IMG/VR virus record: IMGVR_UViG_3300042868_000075
Span: 1 to 23,732 of that record
Source of the DNA: a virus
Length of the DNA stretch: 23,732 bases
Reading direction: 5' to 3' (one strand)
This document shows positions 14,940 to 23,683 of this stretch, in pieces; positions within the stretch are counted from its first letter, which is position 1, and each line of letters begins with the position of its first letter. The notes under the pieces were generated by a model. The model saw only the letters and a list, made by a program, of their open reading frames with translations, had not been told where the DNA came from and did no database searches. The position numbers were made by a program, and so were the translations under genes.

Positions 14940-15526
14940 AAGACATTGACGAACAGTATCTATTGACCTTGACGCTAAGGGATGCTGGTGGGCAGCGCCA
15001 AGTCTATTACAAAGATAATCGTGTCAACGAAACCGCCTATGTTGAGGAGTTTCTTGAATCTGGCGGAATGACATTGCCAGAAGACCAAAAACCAATGTCT
15101 ATGTCTACGTTTGGAAAGATGGCTGCTGACGTTCCTGCTGGTCTAGCCAAGGGTGCGATTCAGGGTACGGTTGGGATTGGTGGCGATATAGAGTCTTTAG
15201 TCTACGGCGTGCGTGAGATTATTAAACGTGGTGCTGGTGAAAGCGCATTAGATGCTTTTATCAGGGGGCTTGAGTCCGACACTATTCTTCCAAAGACAGA
15301 GGAAATTAAGAAGTGGTTAGACACTAACATTGGCCAGTTGATTCCTGCTGGCGAAATTGATGAGGAACGCAAGGAAGCCGCTAAAGTATCCGAGTTTGTT
15401 GGCGAGCTAGGTGGTGCTGGCAAAACTGTTACTGCCGCAACCAAAGCTGTTGCACGTAGCAAGAAAGCATTGACTGGCGCTACTGCTGCGGTAGCCCCGG
15501 CAGCAAAAGAAAAAGGTGAGAAATAA
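14936..15526 (+). CDS. Small internal virion protein of unknown role
   Basis: This 196-residue protein is placed between the gp15- and gp16-like genes, with ATGA and TAATG junctions on both sides. The N-terminus has polar ITDEQYLLTLTLRD-type strands (about 1-50). Residues 62-95 contain a glycine-rich hydrophobic segment, PAGLAKGAIQGTVGIGGDIESLVYGVRE, of a kind seen in large internal virion proteins and likely membrane-active. The C-terminus is Ala/Lys-rich. I see no transglycosylase signature. It may be the separated N-terminal part of a gp16-type protein, or an extra ejection factor. Function is inferred from context. Confidence 0.66.
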   Translation: MKDIDEQYLLTLTLRDAGGQRQVYYKDNRVNETAYVEEFLESGGMTLPEDQKPMSMSTFGKMAADVPAGLAKGAIQGTVGIGGDIESLVYGVREIIKRGAGESALDAFIRGLESDTILPKTEEIKKWLDTNIGQLIPAGEIDEERKEAAKVSEFVGELGGAGKTVTAATKAVARSKKALTGATAAVAPAAKEKGEK

Positions 15527-18500
15527 TGGCTATTAAGTCAATTGACCAACGCATAGATCAACTGGCTATACCAGATGGCCCTCAGCAAGAAATGCCTGCG
15601 CCAATTGAGCCGGTAACACCAGACCCATCATTAACCCTAGAAGACCCGCAGTTAGAGCCGGTACAGGTTGCTGGCCGTATCGAAGGGCTTACAGGAATTC
15701 TAAAAAGCGTTCAGAAGGCTACTGCACAGGTAGAAACTTCGCCTGTCAAGCGTGCTGAACAAGCCAAAGAAGTTTTGGCCAAAGACGCCGTTGACAAACC
15801 GATTGACGACATTGACGTTAGGGCAGCGGTTGGCGAGCAGCCAATCCGTGTTGAAGGCGATATGGTCATTGCCGAGCCAGTAGCTCCGGCCACAATGTTC
15901 CGTGTATTGGAGTCGATGAAGATTCAAAAGGTTGAGGGCAAGCCGCCAACGGTTCGACCAAACCTTGACCGCATCCAGTCTGAAGACGAGCTTAAGCAGT
16001 TCTATCTGGCCACGGTTGACGAATACTCAACGTTTGTAGACGAGCAGCGTAGACTTGGCCGCACATTTGAAGACATCATCAATGACGCCAAGGAAATCGG
16101 TGACGTACAGATTCTTCAAGACTTGCTAAAGCGTGCTCCGGGCGACGACCCATTTAATGACTCACGTTCTTTTGCTGCACGGTTAGCAGTCCTAAACCTT
16201 CAGTCGGCAACTCTTTCCGCAATCAAACAAGCGGCATCTACCGGCAACGCTAAAGACATTCTGGAAGCCGGTAGGTTGATGACCCTAGATGGTCAGGCCA
16301 GCGCATCGTTGCTAGGCGTTACAGCCGAAACAGGACGTGCTCTTTCCATCAATAGAATTATCATTGGCCCAGATAAGGCAAGGGTTCGTGAGCTACGCAA
16401 AACTATTGAATCATTTGAACTAGAACAGATTGGCGAGGTTAGCGAGCAAGAGGCTGCGGCAATACTTGAGCAACTTGGCGGCAAGGACAAAATGCTTGCT
16501 GCGCTTAGCTCCTATGAACAACTGCCAAACTCTAACGCCCGTGGATTCTATTCAAAGCACATGGCCCGTGCGGTGCTAGATTCTGCGTCTGAGATTTACC
16601 AGTCGGCATTGGTATCTGGCGTACAAACCCACGCTTTTAACATCCTTGGCTCTCCTTTGCATTACGGAATGATAACGGCAGAGCGTTTTGCTTCCGCCCT
16701 TGCCGGTAAGGATGAGGCTTTGATGCAGTCAACATTTGCATCTTTGCGTGCCTTCCCACGGTATTGGTCGCAGGCATTAAGCGCCTCTGCCGAAGCGTTT
16801 AAGTCTGAGAAGACATCTGACATGGCAACCAAGTTTGCCCAAAGCAGACTGGCCACGACAGCCGAGAGTTTTAACGTAGACCCCAATTCCACACTTGGCA
16901 AGGGCATCGACTACTTTGGACAGGCTATGCGGTTTATGGGATTCCGTGTGCTAACCAGCGCAGACGAAGGCTACAAGGCTTTGTTCCGTGGGATGGAGAT
17001 GGAGTTTGCGGCAACTGACGCAGCCAGCAAAGCAGCAATCAAAGCCGTCGAGAATGGGGCAAGCCAAGCCGATGCTACCAAGGTAGCCCAAGACGTATAC
17101 AGAGCCACAATGAATTCTGACGCCGCCTTTGAGGAAGCGTCTGAGATGGCCCGTGTGATTACATTCCAAGATGCACTAGAGGGCAAGATTCTTGGAAAGA
17201 TGCAAGAAGTCATGTCTCATCCTGTGGCAAAACTTGCCGGTTTCCCGTTCTTCAAAACAGTAACTCAGATTGGACTGCGTGGACTAGAGCGCACCCCAAT
17301 GGCTATTGCTATGCCACGGTTCTTTAAGGCTATAAACTCTGCTGACCCACGTGAGCGCAATATGGCGCTGGCTAAGGTTGGGGTATCGTCTGCCATTGCC
17401 AGTACGTTTATGACAGTAGATTTCTGGACAGAGGGTGAGTTTAGGATGACTGGCTACGGCCCAAGCGACCCTAAGCAGCGCCGTGAGTGGCTTGCCAAGA
17501 ACGAGCCATATTCGTTTGGTATCAAGCAAAAGGACGGTTCATATCGTTGGCTATCCTATAAGCGGTATGAGCCGGTTGGTATGGCTCTTGGTTCTATGGC
17601 CGATGCCAGAGATACGGTATCCCATATTGATGAGCCAGAAGCAGCCGAAAACATTTTGATGCACTTGGCTCTCAGTAACTTGCAATACATGACAGAGAGC
17701 CAGCCTGCGCTGCAATTCTTTGCCGAGCTTGCTAATACTATCGGGACACGATACGAGGGTGAGGACGACAAGTTTGAGCGAATCCTGCAATTGCTGCAAA
17801 AACAGGCTACCGAGGCAAGTCTAGTAATTGGCCAATCGGCAGCCACGCTTGGGGTAGCCCCGGTTGGGATTACGAACACCATTGAAAAGATAATGGAAAA
17901 TCCCATCAAGTCCAAGATGCCAGAAAACCAGTACGCCTATGCTGAGATTCCCGGGTTTCGGATGTCTTTGCGTGGTTCGTATGAGGCTATTGCTGAGGCC
18001 AGAGCCAAGGCGTCCTACTTTACCGGCAGGGGTATCCGTGAGACTAATGACTGGTATGAGCCGGTCTACCGTGAGTTTGATAATTGGGCTTCTCCGGCCA
18101 ACGCCTTGCCAATACAGGTCAAGACCAAACGCTTTAACGGCATCAATGAGGAAATGATTAAGCTCAAGTCTGGGTTTCCGCCGATTAGCAATTCCATGAA
18201 CGAGCCCGGTATTAAGCTAAATGATATTCAAAAGGATCGTTATAAAGAGCTCATTAACTATCCGGAGCGTTCAGCTTTTGCTAAGGAATACTTTGGGATT
18301 GCCGTACCCAAGCCAATCTTGGAACAGATGGTTTCGACCATAGCCGACAAGGAAACCTACGACTTTTCTTACGACCCCAATACCGGCATCCGTAGGCCAT
18401 CCACGCCCGGAGACAGAGCACGTGCGCTTCAAAACGTCCGGGCAGTATATTCGTCTTATGCCAAAGACCTGATGCTCTTGGAGTTTCCCGAGCTCAAAAC

Positions 18501-18615
18501 CTTGGTTGACGAGCGTAAGGCGTTTGAGGACGCATTTGGCAAAACCCCGCAAAAGCTGCCATTAACACCCGATACGCTAGAGAAAATCAAGCAAGCACCT
18601 TATAATCCACGTTAG
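15526..18615 (+). CDS. Large internal virion protein, T7 gp16-like
   Basis: This 1029-residue protein is the largest in the window and stands where T7 gp16 (1318) stands, which enters the cell wall and inner membrane. The N-terminal 120 residues are proline/acid-rich. YQSALVSGVQTHAFNILGSP (about 358-378) is a conserved motif of these proteins. WTEGEFRMTGYGPSDPKQRREWLAKNEPYSFGIK (about 633-666) and YKRYEPVGMALGSMADA follow, also typical. The C-terminus is a long helical part ending in KIKQAPYNPR. The N-terminal lytic transglycosylase of T7 gp16 is absent. Start overlaps the previous stop. Confidence 0.85.
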   Translation: MAIKSIDQRIDQLAIPDGPQQEMPAPIEPVTPDPSLTLEDPQLEPVQVAGRIEGLTGILKSVQKATAQVETSPVKRAEQAKEVLAKDAVDKPIDDIDVRAAVGEQPIRVEGDMVIAEPVAPATMFRVLESMKIQKVEGKPPTVRPNLDRIQSEDELKQFYLATVDEYSTFVDEQRRLGRTFEDIINDAKEIGDVQILQDLLKRAPGDDPFNDSRSFAARLAVLNLQSATLSAIKQAASTGNAKDILEAGRLMTLDGQASASLLGVTAETGRALSINRIIIGPDKARVRELRKTIESFELEQIGEVSEQEAAAILEQLGGKDKMLAALSSYEQLPNSNARGFYSKHMARAVLDSASEIYQSALVSGVQTHAFNILGSPLHYGMITAERFASALAGKDEALMQSTFASLRAFPRYWSQALSASAEAFKSEKTSDMATKFAQSRLATTAESFNVDPNSTLGKGIDYFGQAMRFMGFRVLTSADEGYKALFRGMEMEFAATDAASKAAIKAVENGASQADATKVAQDVYRATMNSDAAFEEASEMARVITFQDALEGKILGKMQEVMSHPVAKLAGFPFFKTVTQIGLRGLERTPMAIAMPRFFKAINSADPRERNMALAKVGVSSAIASTFMTVDFWTEGEFRMTGYGPSDPKQRREWLAKNEPYSFGIKQKDGSYRWLSYKRYEPVGMALGSMADARDTVSHIDEPEAAENILMHLALSNLQYMTESQPALQFFAELANTIGTRYEGEDDKFERILQLLQKQATEASLVIGQSAATLGVAPVGITNTIEKIMENPIKSKMPENQYAYAEIPGFRMSLRGSYEAIAEARAKASYFTGRGIRETNDWYEPVYREFDNWASPANALPIQVKTKRFNGINEEMIKLKSGFPPISNSMNEPGIKLNDIQKDRYKELINYPERSAFAKEYFGIAVPKPILEQMVSTIADKETYDFSYDPNTGIRRPSTPGDRARALQNVRAVYSSYAKDLMLLEFPELKTLVDERKAFEDAFGKTPQKLPLTPDTLEKIKQAPYNPR

Positions 18616-18628
18616 GAAGGAATAAGTT

Positions 18629-20302
18629 ATGTCTGTCCCAATTTCAAATGTCACCCGCCGGGTAGTGCTCGCCGCCTCTGGCACGGGGCCATATTCGTTT
18701 ACTTTTGAAATCCTTGCCGCTACCGACATCTCGGTATACAGGGACGATACCCTTCTTACCCTGACTACTGACTATACCGTAACGATTAACACCAACGGTA
18801 CTGGTTATGTGACCCTGACGGCTACCCCAACAGGCGCTACTCAGATTGCTATTGTTGGCGACCGGGCAATCCAGCGTACCTCAGACTTTACTACTGGTGG
18901 CGACTTGTTTGCTACAACCCTAAACGACGAGCTGGATAGCATGACCATCTTTGCCCAGCAAAATGCCGAGGGTGTAGACCGTGCTCTGAAGGCTCCCCAG
19001 ACTGACCCGACCAACATTAGCATGACCATGCCACGGGCCTCTGTACGGGCTGGCAAGGTGCTCTCTTTTGATTCCAACGGCAACCCTGCGGCGGTTGACT
19101 ACATTGGTGAGAACCGTGGGAACTGGGCGGCTGGCATAGCGTACAACCAGCGTGACATTGTTAAAGACACGACCAACGACAACATCTATCAGGTTTTAAC
19201 GCCACATACTTCTACCGGTTCCCTGCCGATTTCAACCAATACAGACAGCGCCAAGTGGGCCTTGCTGGTCAATGCCGCAGCCGCCAACGCATCTGCCGTA
19301 GCTGCTGCTGCTAGCGCATCTGCCGCCTCAACGTCAGCGTCCAACGCCTCGACCTCCGCAAGCAATGCCAGCACATCTGCCAGCAATGCAGCTACCTCGG
19401 CAAGTAACGCATCTACCAGCGCAAGCAATGCGGCAAGTTCTGCCTCAACAGCAAGCACGGCAGCAAGCAATGCTCAGACCGCCGAGACAAATGCTGAGAC
19501 AGCCGAGACAAACGCTGAGACAGCGCAGGCCGCAGCAGAAGCGGCACAAGCAGCCGCCGAAGCTGCCGAGGCTGCATCTATAAACTTGGCCACTAACTTT
19601 ACCGCCACGGCTACCACGCTGTCTCCCGGCGCTAGCGCAACAGCATCTTACAACTCTGGAACTTATACCTTAACCCTCGGTATTCCAACTGGTGCGACAG
19701 GTTCAACCGGAGCGACAGGAGCAACCGGCCCGGTAGGCATGAACTGGCTTGGAGCCTACAGCGCCGGGACGTCTTATGTTGTTGACGACGCAGTCAGCTA
19801 CAACGGCTCAAGCTATATCTGTAAGCTCGCCTCAACCGGCAACGTGCCAACGAACACAACCTACTGGGATGTGCTTGCAGAGAAGGGCGCATCTGGCTCT
19901 GGTGCTGGCGACGTGGTTGGCCCGGCATCTGCGGTAAATGACCGCCTAGCTGCGTTTGACGGAACTACCGGAAAGCTGATTAAGGATAGCGGATACACCC
20001 AAGCGAGCTTTGCAAAGTACGCTGACTCAACGGCAAACTTTACCGGAACCCTGCAAAACGGCGGGCATACGGTTCTGACCAGCGCATCGGATTATCTTGA
20101 TTCAACGGACATTGGTTCAACTGTACAAGCATACGACAGCAACCTGACATCCTTTGTTAGTACATTTACTTTGCCAACAACGGATGGTACGGCAGACCAA
20201 GTATTAAAAACTAATGGTTCAGGCACGCTTTCTTTTGCAACGCCTAGTGGTGGTATTACAACTGGTAAGGCCATCGCAATGGCCATTGTTTTCGGTGGCT
20301 AA
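18629..20302 (+). CDS. Tail fibre protein with T7 gp17-like N-terminus
   Basis: This 557-residue protein mediates host recognition. Residues 1-150 match the T7 gp17 tail-attachment domain (VVLAASGTGPYSFTFEIL, DRAIQRTSDFTTGGDLFATTLNDELD, ALKAP). A first CBM5/12-like module, GNWAAGIAYNQRDIVKD, starts near 163, and a second (WLGAYSAGTSYVVDDAVSYN) near 372 ends in TTYWDVLAEKG. Between them are twelve heptads (234-317) and a collagen-like GATGSTGATGATGPVG run (about 353-369). The C-terminal GKAIAMAIVFGG is a terminal motif I know from aquatic-phage fibres. The ribosome site is AGGAAGGAA. Receptor type is unknown; the two modules suggest glycan binding. Confidence 0.88.
   Translation: MSVPISNVTRRVVLAASGTGPYSFTFEILAATDISVYRDDTLLTLTTDYTVTINTNGTGYVTLTATPTGATQIAIVGDRAIQRTSDFTTGGDLFATTLNDELDSMTIFAQQNAEGVDRALKAPQTDPTNISMTMPRASVRAGKVLSFDSNGNPAAVDYIGENRGNWAAGIAYNQRDIVKDTTNDNIYQVLTPHTSTGSLPISTNTDSAKWALLVNAAAANASAVAAAASASAASTSASNASTSASNASTSASNAATSASNASTSASNAASSASTASTAASNAQTAETNAETAETNAETAQAAAEAAQAAAEAAEAASINLATNFTATATTLSPGASATASYNSGTYTLTLGIPTGATGSTGATGATGPVGMNWLGAYSAGTSYVVDDAVSYNGSSYICKLASTGNVPTNTTYWDVLAEKGASGSGAGDVVGPASAVNDRLAAFDGTTGKLIKDSGYTQASFAKYADSTANFTGTLQNGGHTVLTSASDYLDSTDIGSTVQAYDSNLTSFVSTFTLPTTDGTADQVLKTNGSGTLSFATPSGGITTGKAIAMAIVFGG
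19328..19579 (+). repeat. Heptad repeats in the tail fibre (twelve units of 21 bp)
   Basis: Twelve consecutive seven-residue units encode residues 234-317. The first five are nearly identical (STSASNA type), then they drift to AETNAETA-like and EAAQAAA-like units. Small residues at core positions suit a compact trimeric coiled coil that acts as a rigid shaft. The number of units is what is counted directly; a trimer is inferred from fibre families. Confidence 0.75.
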
Positions 20303-20321
20303 CCCTTAAGGAGATTAAATT

Positions 20322-20696
20322 ATGGCCGCACCTAATATCGTCAACGTAACAACCATCACAGGCAAGACCGCCGTGGTTGACCTATCAACAACCAATGCCA
20401 CAGCGGTGGTCAGCAACGCCGCTTCTAGCGGCAAGGTCTTTAAGATCAACTCGCTGATTGTGTCTAACGTAGATGGCACTAGCAACGCTGAAATCACCGT
20501 TAGCCTGTACTCACAGGACGACATCGGCGGCACGGCTACCGAAATCTGCAAGACAGTAGTTGTCCCTGCTGACGCATCTCTTGTTGTTATTGACAAATCT
20601 TCTGGTATATATCTTGAGGAAGATAAGTCAATTGGAGCGATTGCTGGTGCGGCTAGTGACCTTAAAGTGGTCTGCTCATACGAGGAGATTTCCTAA
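20322..20696 (+). CDS. Fibre-associated virion structural protein
   Basis: The 124-residue protein has a full ribosome site (TTAAGGAG) before the ATG. It begins MAAPNIVNVTTITGKTAVVDLSTTNATAVV, then GKVFKINSLIVSNVDGTSNAEITVSLYSQDDI, and ends SYEEIS. This pattern is frequent in aquatic podo- and myoviruses beside fibre genes, and is annotated as a virion structural protein. It looks like a compact beta sandwich. The exact role is unknown, perhaps a fibre or adhesin trimer cap. Its stop overlaps the start of the glycine-rich gene (TAATG). Confidence 0.78.
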   Translation: MAAPNIVNVTTITGKTAVVDLSTTNATAVVSNAASSGKVFKINSLIVSNVDGTSNAEITVSLYSQDDIGGTATEICKTVVVPADASLVVIDKSSGIYLEEDKSIGAIAGAASDLKVVCSYEEIS

Positions 20697-22429
20697 TGCA
20701 GCGGGGCAACGGTGGTGTAATTGGCAAGAACAACACCCCGACGTCTTCCTCGGCGAAGGGTATTTGGTCGCTTAACGAATTGCAACGTGCGGTGCTAGCC
20801 GGCACTTGGCCCGTAACTCAATACAGCGTCATCCAAACCTTTACGGCTACTAGCACATGGACTTGTCCTACGGGTGTGTCCGAGGTTGAGTATTTGGTTG
20901 TCGCTGGCGGTGGTGGCGGCGCTTCAAACATTGGTGGTGGCGGTGGTGCGGGGGGTTTTAGAACAGGAACAGGTTTAGCCGTTACGGCGGGAACAGATTA
21001 CACAATTACCGTAGGTGGTGGCGGCGCTGGCGGCGCTAATACAGGAGAAAATAATGGAGTGGTTGGGTCTAATTCCGTTTTTTCCACAATCACATCAACG
21101 GGTGGGGGGTTAGGCGGTAAAGGTGGTGGTTCGTCTGAATCTGGTGGGAATGGCGGTTCTGGTGGTGGTGGGGGCGGGTATAGAAGTAGCCCGACAATTT
21201 CAGGTGGTTCTGGAAACACTCCATCCACATCCCCATCGCAGGGAAATAATGGCGGTGGAGGAACCGGAAATGCGTCTAATGCCGGAGCCGCTGGTGGAGG
21301 GGGTGGCGCATCAGCAGTAGGCGTGGCTGGAACCTCATCTCCTGTTGTCGGTGGTAATGGCGGTAACGGAACAGCATCTTCCATCTCGGGTTCATCTGTA
21401 ACTTATTCCGGTGGTGGTGGCGGGGGTACTTTTAATGGAACACCCGGTTCCGGCGGTACAGGCGGCGGCGGAGCAGGGGCAAACAACTCCGGCCCTAGCG
21501 GGGTTAATGCCTCAGCAGCATCTCCTGCAAATAGCGGCGGTGGAGGTGGCGGTGGTTCTGCTTTTAATGGCGGTGGTGGCGCAGGAGCCTCCGGTATCGT
21601 CATCCTTAAATACAACGCACCATTACAATCCATTTTTACATTCAAAGGCTCAACCAAGTGGGTAGCACCTACTGGCGTGACTTCTATTGATTATTTAATC
21701 GTTGCCGGCGGCGGTGGTGGTGCAACTACAAATCAAACCGCTAATCAAGGTGCTGGTGGTGGTGGCGCAGGCGGCTTTAGAACTGGAACAAGCCAAAGTG
21801 TTACGGCTGGGACGGAATACACAATTACGGTTGGCGGCGGTGGTGCTGGTGGAGCATCTACCTCTAATCCGGGGTCGACTGGTGGTAATTCATCTATTGT
21901 TGGGGGTTCCGCACCATCTGTTTTTGCTTCTCCGGGTATTGTTTCTGCTGGTGGGGGTGGTGGCGGTGCTAACGGAGGTGGTGGAGGAAACGGCGGTTCT
22001 GGCGGTGGTGGTGGAGGAAGTTTCCCAGGTGGAACTGCCGCAGGAACTGGAAACACACCATCTACTTCACCATCACAAGGAAGTAACGGCGGCGGCGGGG
22101 GTTCTAATAGCGGTGGCGGCGGTGGTGGTTCAAGTGCCGCTGGAACTGCTGGTAGTGGTAATACTGGTGGTAATGGAGGTAACGGAACTGCATCTAGCAT
22201 TAGCGGTTCATCGGTAACTTATGGTGGTGGCGGCGGTGGTTCTGCACCTACTGCCGGGAGTGCCGGTACAGGCGGCGCAGGGGCTGGTGCAGGGGCTGAA
22301 GATACAGCAGGCGGCTCTGCTTCTGCAAATTCTGGTAGCGGTGGTGGGGGAACAAGAACGGACGGCACTCCAGCCTTATCTGGCGGCGCTGGCGGTTCAG
22401 GTATCGTCATCATCAAGACCAATCAATAA
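20696..22429 (+). CDS. Glycine-rich adhesin-like tail protein, duplicated
   Basis: This 577-residue protein has an N-terminal GVIGKNNTPTSSSAKGIWSLNELQRAVLAGTWP motif (7-39), typical of aquatic-phage tail proteins, and two long glycine-rich repeats (46-311 and 313-577). Each repeat starts with a Trp-containing strand and YLVVAGGGGG or YLIVAGGGGG, then GGFRTGT, VTAGTDYTITVGGGGAGGA, a GNTPSTSPSQG segment, SSISGSSVTY, and ends in ASGIVILK or GSGIVIIK. Such sequences form polyglycine-II-like packed sheets in phage adhesins (as in T4-type gp38). A host-binding tip is therefore probable. Codon use changes little; the C-rich minus strand is only a shadow. Confidence 0.8.
   Translation: MQRGNGGVIGKNNTPTSSSAKGIWSLNELQRAVLAGTWPVTQYSVIQTFTATSTWTCPTGVSEVEYLVVAGGGGGASNIGGGGGAGGFRTGTGLAVTAGTDYTITVGGGGAGGANTGENNGVVGSNSVFSTITSTGGGLGGKGGGSSESGGNGGSGGGGGGYRSSPTISGGSGNTPSTSPSQGNNGGGGTGNASNAGAAGGGGGASAVGVAGTSSPVVGGNGGNGTASSISGSSVTYSGGGGGGTFNGTPGSGGTGGGGAGANNSGPSGVNASAASPANSGGGGGGGSAFNGGGGAGASGIVILKYNAPLQSIFTFKGSTKWVAPTGVTSIDYLIVAGGGGGATTNQTANQGAGGGGAGGFRTGTSQSVTAGTEYTITVGGGGAGGASTSNPGSTGGNSSIVGGSAPSVFASPGIVSAGGGGGGANGGGGGNGGSGGGGGGSFPGGTAAGTGNTPSTSPSQGSNGGGGGSNSGGGGGGSSAAGTAGSGNTGGNGGNGTASSISGSSVTYGGGGGGSAPTAGSAGTGGAGAGAGAEDTAGGSASANSGSGGGGTRTDGTPALSGGAGGSGIVIIKTNQ
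20831..22429 (+). repeat. Tandem duplication inside the glycine-rich gene
   Basis: Two in-frame copies of 266 and 265 residues lie side by side. They share the start (Trp-PTGV-YL[VI]VAGGGGG), the YTITVGGGGAGGA core, GNTPSTSPSQG (near 21215 and 22051), SSISGSSVTY (near 21376 and 22191), and the GSGIVI end. The DNA is only partly alike, so the duplication is old or selection at the protein level has kept it. Confidence 0.75.
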
Positions 22430-22438
22430 CGAGGACAA

Positions 22439-22717
22439 ATGGAAACCAAAATCTATCGGTTGTATGGAATTGACACCGCAATGCACCTGCTAAGACCGGG
22501 TGCAAAGTGGGAAATCTCAAACACTTATTTCTCCCGTTGGGAAGACCCAAGACCCTGCCCTACTTGGCAAGAGGTTCAGGACACAATGGAAAAGATTAAG
22601 GCGTTTGAGGACTCCATCAACACGATTTGGTTGCCAGAGCAGATTGAGCAATTCACCGGTCAGATGGAAATACAAAAGCAGGTTGATGCAATCATTGCAG
22701 AACAGAAGGCCGCATGA
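22439..22717 (+). CDS. Conserved small aquatic-phage protein
   Basis: The 92-residue protein follows a GAGGA ribosome site. Its pattern MHLLRPGAKWEISNTYFSRWEDPRPCPTW is repeated in many marine phage genomes near fibre genes, and is followed by a helical C-terminus, VQDTMEKIKAFEDSINTIWLPEQIEQF. I know no established function. It may act in fibre or adhesin assembly, given the position. The stop overlaps the start of the oxygenase-like gene (ATGA). Confidence 0.7.
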   Translation: METKIYRLYGIDTAMHLLRPGAKWEISNTYFSRWEDPRPCPTWQEVQDTMEKIKAFEDSINTIWLPEQIEQFTGQMEIQKQVDAIIAEQKAA

Positions 22718-23334
22718 TTCACAACCTCTTTCCCACTCCTGTTGGCATCTACAAGTTAGACCGTGACCTCTCGGCTAAAGAACTGTCGTTTCTAAAAAAG
22801 CAAGAGACACGGTCGAATCAGGGCAACACGACCAGTATTGACAACACGATTCTGAAAGCCAAGGAATTGACCCAGTTGCGGGACTTCATTGAAACCAGCG
22901 TGTCGGAATACTTCACCACGGTTTATAGCCCAAAGCACAAGGTCAATCTCAAGATTACGCAGTCGTGGACGAACTACACCGACAAGGGTCAGTATCACCA
23001 CAAGCACGAGCATCCAAATTCGTTTGTGTCTGGCGTGTTCTATGTTCAGGCAGACAAGGCAAAAGATAGGATTTACTTCTACCGAAACGGATACCAACAA
23101 ATTAAGTTTCCACCGTCTGATTGGAATGTGTGGAACTCAGAGTCGTGGTGGTTTGATGTTGGTTCTTGCGACTTGGTGCTTTTCCCGTCAAGCCTGACAC
23201 ACATGGTTCCAACAGTAGAATCAGAGCAGACAAGAATTAGCCTTTCGTTTAACACCTTCCCTGTCGGCAATGTTGGGGAAGAAATGGATTTAACAGGACT
23301 TCAACTAGGAGAATTAGATGGCGCATTTCGCTAA
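22714..23334 (+). CDS. 2-oxoglutarate/Fe(II) oxygenase-like protein
   Basis: This 206-residue protein matches the small phage family of double-stranded beta-helix oxygenases (2OG-FeII_Oxy_5 type). Metal-binding candidates are in GQYHHKHEHPNSFVSGVFYV (92-111: H96, H98 and E99 nearby) and H163 in LVLFPSSLTHMV (154-165). R174 in the following TRISLSFN (173-180) is the expected 2-oxoglutarate anchor. It begins INHLFPTP-like (MIHNLFPTPVG), common to this group. All key residues appear present, so it may be active. Substrate is unknown: a protein residue, e.g. a prolyl site, is the usual suggestion. The 3' end overlaps the next gene by 17 bases. Confidence 0.8.
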   Translation: MIHNLFPTPVGIYKLDRDLSAKELSFLKKQETRSNQGNTTSIDNTILKAKELTQLRDFIETSVSEYFTTVYSPKHKVNLKITQSWTNYTDKGQYHHKHEHPNSFVSGVFYVQADKAKDRIYFYRNGYQQIKFPPSDWNVWNSESWWFDVGSCDLVLFPSSLTHMVPTVESEQTRISLSFNTFPVGNVGEEMDLTGLQLGELDGAFR

Positions 23335-23683
23335 AATTGACCAGTTTGGCTACGTCGCTCAGGTGATTGTGGTTGACAACAAAGACACATCAGACGCTGG
23401 CGGTGTCGAAAAAGAAAGCATTGGTGCAGCTTTCTGTGAGCGCCTATTTGGTGGCACATGGAAACAGACCAGCTACAACGGCAAATTCCGCAAGAACTAT
23501 GCTGGCATAGGCTACAAGTATGACGCTGACCGTGATGCGTTTATCGCTCCAAAGCCTTATGCAAGTTGGGTTCTTGAAGAACTCACCTGCCAATGGCAAG
23601 CCCCCACCCCGATGCCGACTGATGGCCAGATGTATAGCTGGGACGAGAACACAACCTCTTGGGTAGTATCTGAGGTTGCATAA
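23318..23683 (+). CDS. Conserved aquatic-phage protein (MAHFAKI type)
   Basis: The 121-residue protein starts at ATG 23318 with AGGAG just before and overlaps the oxygenase by 17 bases in another frame. MAHFAKIDQFGYVAQVIVVDNKD, then GAAFCERLFGGTWKQTSYNG, FRKNYAGIGYKYDADRDAFIAPKPYASWVLE and a C-terminal WDENTTSWV are the hallmark pieces of a family that I know as very common in marine phage genomes near fibre genes. A structural or fibre-tip role is likely from the position, but no function has been shown. Its stop overlaps the next start. Confidence 0.8.
   Translation: MAHFAKIDQFGYVAQVIVVDNKDTSDAGGVEKESIGAAFCERLFGGTWKQTSYNGKFRKNYAGIGYKYDADRDAFIAPKPYASWVLEELTCQWQAPTPMPTDGQMYSWDENTTSWVVSEVA

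Noticed and set aside
19328-19579. CRISPR-like or microsatellite repeats
   Set aside because: The 21-base units are in-frame heptads with no spacers; they encode the fibre shaft.
21702-22217. Valine- and leucine-rich open frame (171 codons) on the plus strand
   Set aside because: It is a frame-shifted reading of the glycine-rich repeats and overlaps a well supported gene throughout.
20998-22422. Long proline-rich open frames on the minus strand
   Set aside because: They mirror GGN codons of the glycine-rich gene and lack ribosome sites, so they are shadows.
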